Origin: Hungatella sp.
Lineage (GTDB): Bacteria > Bacillota > Clostridia > Lachnospirales > Lachnospiraceae
Direction: 5' to 3'
Assembly (NCBI GenBank): GCA_022796015.1
Contig: JAAWHU010000020.1
Span: 1 to 46,828, forward strand
Length of the DNA stretch: 46,828 bases
Shown here: positions 16,184 through 25,137 of the stretch, in pieces
Numbering within the stretch: the first letter of the stretch is position 1
Layout: every line of letters starts with the position of its first letter
Made by a program: the position numbers and the translations under genes
Notes under the pieces: generated by a model
Seen by the model: the letters and a program-made list of their open reading frames with translations, nothing else
The model's database searches: none
Told to the model about the DNA's origin: nothing

Positions 16184-17659
16184 ATGAACAATTTACCAAC
16201 TGTAAAGGCAGGAATCGTAGCGGTCAGCAGAGATTGCTTTCCGGAATCTCTGTCAGTGAACAGAAGACAGGCTCTTGTGGAGGCCTACGGACAAAAATAT
16301 GACGGAGCCAATATCTACGAGTGCCCTATATGTATTGTGGAGAGCGAGCTCCATATGGTACAGGCCCTGGAGGATGTGAAGGCGGCGGGATGCAATGCCC
16401 TTGTGGTCTATCTGGGGAATTTTGGCCCGGAGATTGCCGAGACTCTTCTTGCAAAGCATTTTGACGGACCGGTTATGTTTGTGGCGGCAGCGGAGGAGAG
16501 AGGAGACAGTCTCACACAGGGAAGAGGAGACGCCTACTGCGGTATGCTCAACGCCAGCTATAACCTGAAGCTCCGCAATGTAAAAGCTTACATTCCGGAA
16601 TATCCGGTGGGTACGGCGGAGGAATGTGCAGATATGATTGAGGAGTTCCTTCCCATAGCCAGGGCTCTCATAGGACTTTCCGATTTGAAGATTATCAGCT
16701 TCGGGCCCAGGCCCCTTAATTTCCTTGCCTGCAATGCCCCCATTAAACAGCTTTATAATCTGGGGGTGGAGATCGAGGAGAATTCGGAACTGGATCTCTT
16801 TGAGGCATATAACAGGCATGAGGGGGACAAAAGGATTCCTGATGTGGTAAAGGATATGGAGTCAGAGCTTGGAAAAGGCAATTTAAAGCCAGAGATCCTT
16901 CCCAAGCTGGCCCAGTATGAGCTGACTCTTTTTGACTGGGTAAGGGATCATAAGGGATACCGTCGTTATGTGGCTATCGCGGGAAAATGCTGGCCCGCAT
17001 TCCAGACCCAGTTCGGTTTTGTGCCCTGTTATGTCAACAGCCGTCTGACGGGCATGGGGATTCCCGTTTCCTGCGAGGTGGATATCTATGGAGCCTTGAG
17101 TGAGTTTATTGGCACCTGCGTAAGCGGTGACGCGGTGACTCTTCTGGATATCAACAACTCGGTGCCGGCGGACATGTATGAAGAGGAGATCAAAGGGAAG
17201 TTTGACTATACCCACAGAGATACCTTCATGGGCTTCCACTGCGGCAACACCTGCTCGAAGAAGCTGTCCTTCTGCTCCATGAAGTATCAGATGATTATGG
17301 CCAGGTCTCTTCCTGAGGAGGTGACTCAGGGAACCTTAGAGGGGGATATTGCACCGGGAGACATTACCTTTTTCCGCCTTCAGGGCACGGCCGACTGTAA
17401 GCTTCGGGCCTATGCGGCCCAGGGTGAAGTGCTTCCTGTGGCCGCCAGATCCTTCGGCAGCATCGGCGTCTTTGCCATCCCGGAGATGGGAAGATTCTAC
17501 CGCCATGTGCTTATTGAGAAGAATTTCCCCCACCACGGAGCCGTGGCCTTCGGCCATTTCGGGAAGGCGCTGTTTGAGGTGTTTAAGTACCTGGGTGTGG
17601 AGGACATCGGGTTTAATCAGCCAAAGGGGATGAGATATCCTACGGAGAATCCCTTTTAA
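16184..17659 (+). CDS. L-fucose/L-arabinose isomerase family protein
   Basis: The 491-residue product resembles the L-fucose/L-arabinose isomerase fold, enzymes that interconvert aldoses and ketoses with a divalent metal. An N-terminal Rossmann-like part (VKAGIVAVSRDCFPE, GCNALVVYLGNFGPE) is followed by DWVRDHKGYRRYVAIAGKCW. Its C-terminal domain has FMGFHCGNTCSKKLSFC and HHGAVAFGHFGKALF. The start was set at 16184 because GGAGG lies 8 bases before it; an earlier in-frame ATG at 16169 overlaps that site. With the kinase upstream it would supply a ketose for phosphorylation. It may act on D-arabinose, L-fucose or a similar sugar; the exact substrate is unknown. Confidence 0.82.
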   Translation: MNNLPTVKAGIVAVSRDCFPESLSVNRRQALVEAYGQKYDGANIYECPICIVESELHMVQALEDVKAAGCNALVVYLGNFGPEIAETLLAKHFDGPVMFVAAAEERGDSLTQGRGDAYCGMLNASYNLKLRNVKAYIPEYPVGTAEECADMIEEFLPIARALIGLSDLKIISFGPRPLNFLACNAPIKQLYNLGVEIEENSELDLFEAYNRHEGDKRIPDVVKDMESELGKGNLKPEILPKLAQYELTLFDWVRDHKGYRRYVAIAGKCWPAFQTQFGFVPCYVNSRLTGMGIPVSCEVDIYGALSEFIGTCVSGDAVTLLDINNSVPADMYEEEIKGKFDYTHRDTFMGFHCGNTCSKKLSFCSMKYQMIMARSLPEEVTQGTLEGDIAPGDITFFRLQGTADCKLRAYAAQGEVLPVAARSFGSIGVFAIPEMGRFYRHVLIEKNFPHHGAVAFGHFGKALFEVFKYLGVEDIGFNQPKGMRYPTENPF

Positions 17660-17684
17660 GGAGCAAAGGGCATAAGAGAGAAAA

Positions 17685-17714
17685 ACAGGAGGGGCCATAC
17701 CCTCCTGTCTTTTT
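17685..17714. terminator. bidirectional terminator between isomerase and carB
   Basis: ACAGGAGGG (17685-17693) and CCCTCCTGT (17700-17708) form a 9-bp stem with a 6-base loop, followed by CTTTTT on the plus strand. On the minus strand the hairpin is followed by TTTTTCTC (complement of 17677-17684), so it serves both convergent genes. It lies immediately after the carB stop. Confidence 0.88.
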
Positions 17715-20700
17715 ATTTATCGTGAATCTCGCTGTGGAGCTGCTGCAGAGACTTTACCTCGCCCTGGCTGTGGTTCTTCACATAGCGGATTCCCTTGGCC
17801 GTAGCTTTGGCGGCGGCCATGGTAGTCATATAAGGAATCTTGGCCTTGATGGCAGCTTTTCTCAAGTAGCTGTCGTCATGGCGGCTCTCCTTTCCCGAAG
17901 GAGAGTTGATGATCAGCTGAATCTTGCCGTTGGTAATCATATCCAGGATATTGGGCCGTCCCTCGTAGAGCTTGTTGACTCTCTCGGCGGCAATGCCTGC
18001 CTCGTGGATCAGGTTGTAAGTGCCTCCCGTGGCAATGATCTTAAAACCGCTTTCAGCAAAAATTTCGGCGATCTCTGTTACCTCCGGCTTATCCTTGGCA
18101 TTGACGGAGATCAGTACCGTTCCCTCTAAGGGAAGCTTGGACTGGGTGGCTTCCTGGGCCTTGTAGAAGGCTTCGCCGTAGGAGGGGGAAAGTCCTAAGA
18201 CTTCTCCTGTGGAGCGCATCTCCGGCCCCAGGAGAGGATCCACTTCCTGGAACATGTTGAAGGGGAACACCGCCTCCTTCACACCATAGTTGGGAATCTC
18301 CTGTTCCTTTAAGGAGGGAACGGGAGATGGGCGCCCGGTTAGCTCCGAGGTAATGATATCTGTGGCCAGAGGCACCATGCGGATGTTGCAGACCTTGGAT
18401 ACCAAGGGCACGGTGCGGGAAGCTCTCGGGTTGGCCTCCAGCACGTAGACCCTGCCGTTTTCAATGGCATACTGCATATTCATCAGACCCCGGACATGCA
18501 TTTCCTCGGCGATCCTTCTGGTATACTCCTTGATGGTCTCCACGTTCTCCGGGGAGATATGAGCCGAGGGGATAATGCAGGCAGAGTCGCCGGAGTGGAC
18601 GCCTGCCAGCTCGATATGCTCCATAACTGCGGGGACAAAGGCGTGGGTGCCGTCGCTTATGGCATCGGCCTCACATTCCATGGCATGGTTTAAGAACCGG
18701 TCTATGAGGATAGGACGGTCTGGAGTCACGCCTACGGCCGCATTCATATATCCGGTCATGCTCTCGTCGTCATAGACTACCTCCATTCCCCGTCCGCCCA
18801 GCACATAGGAGGGGCGCACCATAACCGGGTAGCCGATACGTCCTGCAATCTCTATGGCTTCCTTTGCAGTTGTGGCCATTCCCGACTCAGGCATGGGGAT
18901 CTCAAGCTTTTCCATCATGGCACGGAACAGGTCACGATCCTCCGCCAGGTCGATGACCGATGGGGAGGTGCCCAGAATCTTCACGCCGTTTTTCTCAAGG
19001 TCAGCCGCCAGATTTAAAGGAGTCTGGCCGCCGAACTGTGCGATTACGCCTACAGGCTTTTCCTTCTTATAGATACTTAAGACGTCCTCCAGAGTCAGGG
19101 GCTCAAAATACAGCTTGTCGGAGGTGTCATAGTCCGTAGACACGGTCTCCGGGTTGCAGTTGACGATGATGGTCTCGAATCCCAGATTTTTAAGGGCAAG
19201 GGAAGCGTGAACGCAGCAATAGTCAAATTCGATGCCCTGGCCGATGCGGTTGGGGCCGCCGCCCAGAATCATGATCTTTGGTTTGTCTGTGTTCACCGGG
19301 TTTTTGTCAGGAGCGTTGTAAGTGGAGTAATAGTAGGCATTGTCCTTGGTGCCGCTTACATGAACGCCCTCCCAGGCCTCCTCCACTCCCAGTTCCACAC
19401 GGCGGCTGCGGATGTCGTCCTCAGCAATCTCCAAAAGCTGGCTTAAATATTTGTCGGAGAAACCGTCTTTCTTGGCGGCAGTCAGCAGCTGGTCAGAGGG
19501 AAGATGCCCTTTGTTCTGCAGAAGAAGCTCCTCTTCCTCCACAAGCTCCTTCATCTGTTCAATAAACCATGGTTTCACCTTGGTGATCTCATGGATCTCA
19601 TCTACTGTGGCGCCTTTGCGGAGGGCTTCATACATAAGGAAATGCCGTTCACTGGAGGGGGTGATCAGGTTCTTAAGAAGCTGTTCCTTTGTAAGAGAGT
19701 CAAAATCCTTTGCATGGCCTAATCCGTAGCGGCCGGTCTCCAGGCTGCGGATTGCTTTCTGGAAGGCCTCCTTGTAGGTCTTGCCGATGCTCATGACTTC
19801 GCCTACGGCCCGCATCTGGGTTCCCAGCTTGTCTTCCACACCTTTGAATTTTTCAAATGCCCAGCGTGCAAACTTAATTACCACATAGTCGCCGTCAGGC
19901 ACGTATTTGTCAAGAGTTCCGTATTTGCCGCAGGGAATGTCTTTTAAGGTCAGGCCTGTGGCCAGCATGGCGGATACCAGGGCAATGGGGAAGCCTGTGG
20001 CCTTAGAAGCCAGTGCGGAGGAACGAGAAGTACGGGGATTAATCTCGATTACCACAATGCGGTCAGACACCGGATCATGGGCAAACTGAACATTGGTTCC
20101 GCCGATTACCTGGACAGATTCCACAATCTTGTAGGCCTGTTCCTGAAGGCGGCGCTGGCATTCTTCTGAGATGGTCAGCATGGGGGCCGCACAGAAGGAA
20201 TCGCCGGTGTGAACTCCTAAGGGGTCGATATTCTCAATGAAGCAGACGGTGATCATGTTGCCTTCGCAGTCCCGGACAACCTCCAGTTCCAGCTCCTCCC
20301 AGCCGAGAATGGATTCCTCCACCAGAACCTGTCCCACCAGGCTTGCCTGGAGGCCTCTGGCGCAGACGGTCTTTAACTCTTCCTTATTATATACCAGTCC
20401 GCCGCCGGCGCCGCCCATGGTGTAGGCAGGACGGAGAACCACAGGATATCCAAGGCGGTCCGCGATACCCAAGGCTTCTTCCACGGTGTAAGCCACTTCA
20501 CTGCGGGCCATCTCGATGCCTAAGCTGTTCATGGCCTTCTTAAATTCAATCCGGTCCTCCCCCCGCTCAATGGCATCCACCTGAACGCCGATAACTTTTA
20601 CCCCGTATTTGTCTAAGACGCCTTCTTTGTATAATTCGGCGCAGAGGTTGAGGCCTGACTGGCCGCCAAGATTGGGGAGAAGGGCGTCGGGGTGTTCCTT

Positions 20701-20937
20701 GGCAATGATCTGTTCTAAGCGTTCCACGTTGAGAGGCTCAATGTAAGTGACATCAGCAGTCTCCGGGTCGGTCATGATGGTAGCCGGATTGGAGTTCACC
20801 AGTACAATCTCATAGCCAAGCTTTTTTAAAGCCTTGCAGGCCTGAGTACCGGAATAGTCAAATTCACAGGCCTGTCCGATGATAATAGGACCGGAACCGA
20901 TGATGAGCACTTTATGGATATCAGTTCTTTTCGGCAT
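17713..20937 (-). CDS. carB: carbamoyl-phosphate synthase large subunit
   Basis: The 1074-residue protein is the synthetase subunit that makes carbamoyl phosphate from bicarbonate, ammonia (from glutamine via CarA) and two ATP, feeding arginine and pyrimidine synthesis. It has the duplicated architecture: each half starts with a GSGPIIIGQACEFDYSG or GGGPNRIGQGIEFDY block and contains an ATP-grasp domain (VVLRPAYTMGGAGGG and VMVRPSYVLGGRGMEVVYD). The C-terminal MGS-like regulatory domain is present (IFAESGFKIIATGGTYN). AGGAGG lies 8 bases before the ATG at 20937. No carA or pyr/arg gene is adjacent, so the small subunit must be encoded elsewhere. Confidence 0.96.
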   Translation of the reverse strand: MPKRTDIHKVLIIGSGPIIIGQACEFDYSGTQACKALKKLGYEIVLVNSNPATIMTDPETADVTYIEPLNVERLEQIIAKEHPDALLPNLGGQSGLNLCAELYKEGVLDKYGVKVIGVQVDAIERGEDRIEFKKAMNSLGIEMARSEVAYTVEEALGIADRLGYPVVLRPAYTMGGAGGGLVYNKEELKTVCARGLQASLVGQVLVEESILGWEELELEVVRDCEGNMITVCFIENIDPLGVHTGDSFCAAPMLTISEECQRRLQEQAYKIVESVQVIGGTNVQFAHDPVSDRIVVIEINPRTSRSSALASKATGFPIALVSAMLATGLTLKDIPCGKYGTLDKYVPDGDYVVIKFARWAFEKFKGVEDKLGTQMRAVGEVMSIGKTYKEAFQKAIRSLETGRYGLGHAKDFDSLTKEQLLKNLITPSSERHFLMYEALRKGATVDEIHEITKVKPWFIEQMKELVEEEELLLQNKGHLPSDQLLTAAKKDGFSDKYLSQLLEIAEDDIRSRRVELGVEEAWEGVHVSGTKDNAYYYSTYNAPDKNPVNTDKPKIMILGGGPNRIGQGIEFDYCCVHASLALKNLGFETIIVNCNPETVSTDYDTSDKLYFEPLTLEDVLSIYKKEKPVGVIAQFGGQTPLNLAADLEKNGVKILGTSPSVIDLAEDRDLFRAMMEKLEIPMPESGMATTAKEAIEIAGRIGYPVMVRPSYVLGGRGMEVVYDDESMTGYMNAAVGVTPDRPILIDRFLNHAMECEADAISDGTHAFVPAVMEHIELAGVHSGDSACIIPSAHISPENVETIKEYTRRIAEEMHVRGLMNMQYAIENGRVYVLEANPRASRTVPLVSKVCNIRMVPLATDIITSELTGRPSPVPSLKEQEIPNYGVKEAVFPFNMFQEVDPLLGPEMRSTGEVLGLSPSYGEAFYKAQEATQSKLPLEGTVLISVNAKDKPEVTEIAEIFAESGFKIIATGGTYNLIHEAGIAAERVNKLYEGRPNILDMITNGKIQLIINSPSGKESRHDDSYLRKAAIKAKIPYMTTMAAAKATAKGIRYVKNHSQGEVKSLQQLHSEIHDK

Positions 20938-20982
20938 TGCATTATCCTCCTTTTTGTTCTCATGTGCGGTTGTTTCTATTCT

Positions 20983-21010
20983 ATTATATAGAAAAATGAA
21001 AAAGGTGCAA
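20983..21010 (-). promoter_or_regulatory. carB promoter
   Basis: On the minus strand, TTGCAC (21005-21010) and TATAAT (20983-20988) are separated by 16 bases, about 45 bases before the carB start. No attenuator-like hairpin is visible in the short leader. Confidence 0.65.
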
Positions 21011-21024
21011 GAACTTTTTCAGTC

Positions 21025-21945
21025 TTATGAGCGGATGGCATGACGCCGGCGGTATTCCCTGGGAGTGCATCCGAAGGCTTCATGGAAGGCCTGTCCGAAA
21101 TAACTGCTGCTGGCGAAGCCGCAGGCAATGCTGATCTCCGTCACTGACAAGGATGTGTGGGCAAGGATGCTGCAGGCCTTGTGAAGCCGGTAGTCCAGAA
21201 TATAGGAAAACGGCGACTGCCCCAGATTGTCCTGAAAACACCGGCTGCACTCCCTGGGACTGATAAATGCAGAGTCGGCAATCTGCTTTAAGGTCAGCTT
21301 TTCCTGATAGTGGGATGCGATAAATGCCATCATGGTCTTGATCCTGTCGCTGCGGGGATGCTTCTTTTTGTCCACATGAAGATCCTTTGTAAGGGCAAAT
21401 AGAATGCGCCACAGCCGGGTCATCAGCTCCCGGATATCAAATTCATAGCCCTCGGGCTTTTTGATGTAGAAGTCATAAGCCTCCCTCATGAGGGCTGTGA
21501 TCTCCCGGCTCTGAGGGATAGAGTCGTCAAAACGAAGCAGATCCATGCCGGTATTCTGGATAATGGGGGTAATGTAACGGCTCATCAGGATGCTGGTCTC
21601 AGAGCCGCCCAGGAAGGAAGGATGGAAAATGTGTTCTTCCTGGATACAGGGCTGGTTCCTGATGCAGCTGGTCATGTGGAGAACCCCGGAGTTGATAAAT
21701 CCGCCCTCGCCCTCATGAAACCGATAGGCGCCTTGGGGAAGAATGTAGTCCAGGGAGCCGCTGCGCATATAGAAAAATTCCACTTCATTGTGCCAGTGCC
21801 AGGGGAAGATGCCGCCGGGACAGGTGTGCAGCAGGCACAGATCCGTCATGTAGGGAAACTCTGATGTAATATGCCTTATGGTCTCTTCCAGGGTGGAGGT
21901 GTTGATCTTACTGGAAGAAAGAGAGAAATAGTTTTGTGAGGTCAT
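21025..21945 (-). CDS. AraC family transcriptional regulator with cupin
   Basis: The 306-residue protein has an N-terminal cupin (GGIFPWHWHNEVEFFYM, GEGGFINSGVLHM) that probably binds a small sugar-like effector. Its C-terminal AraC domain (LTLKQIADSAFISPRECSR, SVTEISIACGFASSSYFGQA) ends in GCTPREYRRRH. AAAGGA precedes the chosen ATG at 21945; the frame stays open upstream for about 175 codons but the extension is not protein-like. It is divergent from the MFS transporter across 141 bp, so it likely controls that transporter and the PHP gene. Confidence 0.87.
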   Translation of the reverse strand: MTSQNYFSLSSSKINTSTLEETIRHITSEFPYMTDLCLLHTCPGGIFPWHWHNEVEFFYMRSGSLDYILPQGAYRFHEGEGGFINSGVLHMTSCIRNQPCIQEEHIFHPSFLGGSETSILMSRYITPIIQNTGMDLLRFDDSIPQSREITALMREAYDFYIKKPEGYEFDIRELMTRLWRILFALTKDLHVDKKKHPRSDRIKTMMAFIASHYQEKLTLKQIADSAFISPRECSRCFQDNLGQSPFSYILDYRLHKACSILAHTSLSVTEISIACGFASSSYFGQAFHEAFGCTPREYRRRHAIRS

Positions 21946-22086
21946 GAAATAATCCTTTCTTTTGGCCGAATATTGATATTTTAAGACTATTTTTTGATAG
22001 AAGAAAGTAAAAAAATGCAATATTATTATATCTGTGAAATGACAGAAGCACAAGGGAATATGAGAAAAAAGAACGGAGATGATTCT

Positions 22087-23253
22087 ATGAGTTTGCTTCT
22101 TGCAATTATTTACGCCGCCTTTATCAGCCTGGGCCTTCCCGATGCCCTTTTGGGGGCGGCATGGCCCAGCATTCACACGGAGCTGTCGGTTCCCGTATCC
22201 TATGGGGGAATTATTTCCATGATTATCTCTATGGGGACTATTATCTCCAGCCTGAAAAGCGATGACCTTACAAGGAAGCTGGGGACAGGAAAGGTGACGG
22301 CGGTCAGTGTGGCCATAACAGCGGCGGCCCTGTGGGGATTTTCGGTATCCCGCACTTTTGGGATGCTGTGCGTCATTGCCCTGCCTTACGGGCTGGGGGC
22401 AGGAGCCGTGGATGCGGCCCTCAACAATTATGTGGCCCTCCACTACAAGGCCAGGCATATGAGCTGGCTTCACTGCTTCTGGGGAATCGGCGCTTCCCTG
22501 GGCCCCTATATTATGGGCGCCTGCCTTACAGGGGGCTTTGGCTGGAACAGCGGCTACCGGGTGATCTCCATTCTCCAGATCGCTCTCACGGCAGTGCTCT
22601 TTATCACCCTTTCCATGTGGAAGAGCATGGGCGGGGAGGAAGAAAAAGAGGGAACGGAAATACAGGCACTTGGGCTGAGGGGCCTTATAAAGATGCCGGG
22701 AGCCAAGGCGGCATTGGCGGCATTTTTCTGCTACTGCGGACTGGAGCAGACAGCAGGGCTTTGGGCTGCCAGCTATATGGTTCTGGAACGGGGAGTGACG
22801 GCCCGGGAGGCGGCTCGGTGGGCATCCCTCTTTTATCTGGGAATTACGGTGGGAAGATTGATCTGCGGGTTTGTCACCATGAAGCTTGACGACAAATCCA
22901 TGGTGCGTTTAGGACAGACAGTGGCAGCAGGGGGAATCCTGCTTCTTGCCCTTCCCATGGGACAGAACCTAGCAGGCATAGGCCTTGTGATGGTGGGCAT
23001 GGGATGCGCGCCTATTTACCCGGCTCTTCTCCATGAGACCCCCGTGAATTTCGGGGCGGAAAATTCCCAGGCCATTATGGGAATGCAGATGGCCTGCGCC
23101 TATGTGGGGACTATGGTGATGCCGCCTTTGCTGGGAATGATTTCCGGTTGGACGGGGATCTGGATCTACCCCTGTTACCTTCTGGTGATTGTGGCAGTTA
23201 TGACTATTATGGCAGAACGGCTCAACCGTCTGCCGGGAAAGGGGAGAGAATGA
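22087..23253 (+). CDS. MFS transporter
   Basis: The 388-residue polytopic membrane protein has about twelve hydrophobic segments, beginning with LLLAIIYAAFISLGLPDALLG, a pattern seen in sugar-type MFS proteins. A charged central loop (KSMGGEEEKEGTEIQ) separates the two halves. The start at 22087 has GGAG 8 bases upstream. The preceding in-frame codons are AT-rich and unlikely to be translated. Its stop overlaps the PHP phosphatase start, so the two are coupled. The substrate is not known. Confidence 0.85.
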   Translation: MSLLLAIIYAAFISLGLPDALLGAAWPSIHTELSVPVSYGGIISMIISMGTIISSLKSDDLTRKLGTGKVTAVSVAITAAALWGFSVSRTFGMLCVIALPYGLGAGAVDAALNNYVALHYKARHMSWLHCFWGIGASLGPYIMGACLTGGFGWNSGYRVISILQIALTAVLFITLSMWKSMGGEEEKEGTEIQALGLRGLIKMPGAKAALAAFFCYCGLEQTAGLWAASYMVLERGVTAREAARWASLFYLGITVGRLICGFVTMKLDDKSMVRLGQTVAAGGILLLALPMGQNLAGIGLVMVGMGCAPIYPALLHETPVNFGAENSQAIMGMQMACAYVGTMVMPPLLGMISGWTGIWIYPCYLLVIVAVMTIMAERLNRLPGKGRE

Positions 23254-24068
23254 TGAATGAAATAATGAAACATGACAGGGTGTTGGAGGATTATCACATA
23301 CATACCAGGTTCAGCGACGACTCAGAGATGCCTATGGAGGACGCCGTGCTTCACGCCATAGCCCTTGGCCTGACGGAAATCTGCTTTACGGAACACATTG
23401 ACTACGGGGTGAAGACGGATTTAAACTGTGACTGTGATGCCTTTTTGGAGGAGGTCAGACGGTGTCAGAACCTGTATGGCCACAAGCTGAATATCCGCTT
23501 CGGCATGGAATTCGGGATGCAGACCCATACCATCGGGGAGTTTCAGGACACCTTTTGCCGGTATCCCTTTGACTTTATTATATTGTCCTGCCACCAGGTG
23601 GACAATCAGGAATTCTGGACCTATGACTTTCAGAAGGGCAAAAGCCAGGAGGAGTACAACCGCAGGTATTATGAGGAGATCCTTAAGGTTGTAAGGCAAT
23701 ATAAGGATTACAGTGTCTTAGGTCACCTGGATATGATCCGCCGGTATGACCAGGAGGGAGATTATCCCTTTGAGAATGTGAAGGATCTGGTGGAGGAGAT
23801 TTTTAAAACCGTGATTGCAGACGGCAAGGGGATTGAGGTGAATACGTCCTGTTACCGTTACAAACTGAAGGATCTGACCCCCAGCCGGGAAATCCTTAAG
23901 CTGTACCGGAGTCTTGGGGGAGAGATTATCACCATCGGGTCCGATGCCCACACCATTCCGTGGATCGGGTGGGAGAGCGAGAAAACCATGGCGGAGCTTA
24001 AGGAGCTGGGGTTTGAAGCTGTCTATACCTTTGAGAACATGAGGGGAATGAGACATAAGATTGGGTGA
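23250..24068 (+). CDS. PHP-domain phosphatase, histidinol-phosphatase (HisJ/HisK-like)
   Basis: The 272-residue PHP protein carries the metal-binding histidines and acids in order: DYHIHTRFSDDS, FTEHIDYG, GMEFGMQTH, SCHQVDN, GHLDMIRRY and GSDAHTI. This set matches HisJ/HisK-type histidinol-phosphatases, which convert histidinol phosphate to histidinol. ATG 23250 overlaps the MFS stop as ATGA; ATG 23253 is an equally good alternative. No his biosynthesis genes are nearby, so the substrate may be another small phosphate. A palindromic repeat begins directly after its stop. Confidence 0.82.
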   Translation: MMNEIMKHDRVLEDYHIHTRFSDDSEMPMEDAVLHAIALGLTEICFTEHIDYGVKTDLNCDCDAFLEEVRRCQNLYGHKLNIRFGMEFGMQTHTIGEFQDTFCRYPFDFIILSCHQVDNQEFWTYDFQKGKSQEEYNRRYYEEILKVVRQYKDYSVLGHLDMIRRYDQEGDYPFENVKDLVEEIFKTVIADGKGIEVNTSCYRYKLKDLTPSREILKLYRSLGGEIITIGSDAHTIPWIGWESEKTMAELKELGFEAVYTFENMRGMRHKIG

Positions 24069-24147
24069 GCGGGAAGGTCAAAGCCAGGAGAATATTCTGA
24101 TCATATGCCATTGTCAGAATATTCAGCCAAGCTTTGAGTTGCGCAAT
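24069..24147 (+). repeat. dispersed palindromic repeat, short copy D
   Basis: This 79-bp version has two arms facing each other: GAATATTCTGA on the left and TCAGAATATTC on the right, each extended by matching outer sequence (GGTCAAAGCC and GCTTTGAGTTGCGC). Its right arm matches copies A-C. It lacks the 100-bp middle of copies B and C. It starts at the base after the PHP stop codon and lies just before the HAD gene, whose upstream TATAAT is at 24152-24157. Confidence 0.75.
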
Positions 24148-24186
24148 CGCATATAATAACCATAAGGGAAAGGAAGGATGAAACGG

Positions 24187-25032
24187 ATGATCCGTGTGAT
24201 TGCTATGGATATGGATGGGACGCTGCTGAACAGCGAGAAAAGGATCAGCCCAAGAACCCGGGAGGCGCTTTTGAGGGCCCAAAAGGAGGGGATGGTACTG
24301 ATTCTGGCTTCAGGGAGGCCTACCTCGGGGCTTATGGAGTTTGCAAGAGAGCTTCGGATGGAGGAGCATCATGGGCTTTTGGTCTCTTATAACGGGTCTA
24401 AGGTGGTAAGCTGCGAGGATGGAAGGGTGCTTTTTAACCAGGCTATGACGGTGGAGGATGGAAAGGCAGTCCTGGAGCACATGAAAAAGTTTGACCAGGT
24501 GCGGCCCATGATCGACCGGGGGGAGTACATGTATGTCAATAATGTGTACAACCAGATGATTCAGCTGGATGGCAGGGACTTTAACGTCATCGAGTATGAG
24601 TCCAGGGGCGGGAAGTTTAAGCTGTGTGAGAAGGAGGATCTGGCGGCTTTTGCGGATTTCCCCCTCAATAAGATTCTGACCACTGCGAATCCGGAGTATT
24701 TGGAAGCCCATTATCAGGAGATGATGGAGCCCTTTACGGATAGGCTCAGCTGTATGTTTACGGGGAAATTTTATTTTGAATTTACTGCCAAAGGCATTGA
24801 CAAGGCAAAGGCACTTGACTCGGTTTTGGCTCCTATGGGATATAGGAGAGAAGAGATTATGGCCTTTGGCGATGGCCACAATGATGCCTCCATGCTGGCT
24901 TATGCAGGCACAAGCGTGGCAATGGCCAATGCCGTGGAGGAGATAAAAGCCATGGCAGACAGGGTAACGGCATCTCTGGACGAAGATGGCATCGCTTTGG
25001 TTGTGGAGGAGCTTCTTGAAGGGCAGCGCTGA
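24187..25032 (+). CDS. Cof-type HAD-IIB family phosphatase
   Basis: The 281-residue haloacid-dehalogenase phosphatase starts with the nucleophile motif MDMDGTLL. It continues with ILASGRP (motif II) and ends with AFGDGHNDASML (motif IV, acidic pair). The C2B cap lies between. Cof-type proteins dephosphorylate sugar phosphates and related metabolites. AGGAAGG lies 9 bases before ATG 24187 but abuts the earlier in-frame ATG 24178, so 24187 was preferred. The stop codon is inside a terminator stem. Confidence 0.88.
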   Translation: MIRVIAMDMDGTLLNSEKRISPRTREALLRAQKEGMVLILASGRPTSGLMEFARELRMEEHHGLLVSYNGSKVVSCEDGRVLFNQAMTVEDGKAVLEHMKKFDQVRPMIDRGEYMYVNNVYNQMIQLDGRDFNVIEYESRGGKFKLCEKEDLAAFADFPLNKILTTANPEYLEAHYQEMMEPFTDRLSCMFTGKFYFEFTAKGIDKAKALDSVLAPMGYRREEIMAFGDGHNDASMLAYAGTSVAMANAVEEIKAMADRVTASLDEDGIALVVEELLEGQR

Positions 25033-25049
25033 TAACGGCGCTGCCTTTT
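25022..25049 (+). terminator. terminator overlapping the HAD stop codon
   Basis: GGCAGCGC (25022-25029) pairs with GCGCTGCC (25038-25045), followed by TTTTA. The left arm lies within the last codons of the HAD gene and the stop codon is in the loop. Confidence 0.78.
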
Positions 25050-25137
25050 ACAGTGTCTGTATAGAAATGGAGATGAGGGGGAAAATAAGGGATATCTGAA
25101 AACATGCGGATACGGAAGGGAAAGGCAGGCAGCGACC

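Noticed and set aside
18496..19072. Several plus-strand frames of 65-135 codons across carB
   Set aside because: All are antisense to the well-conserved carB protein and have no family resemblance.
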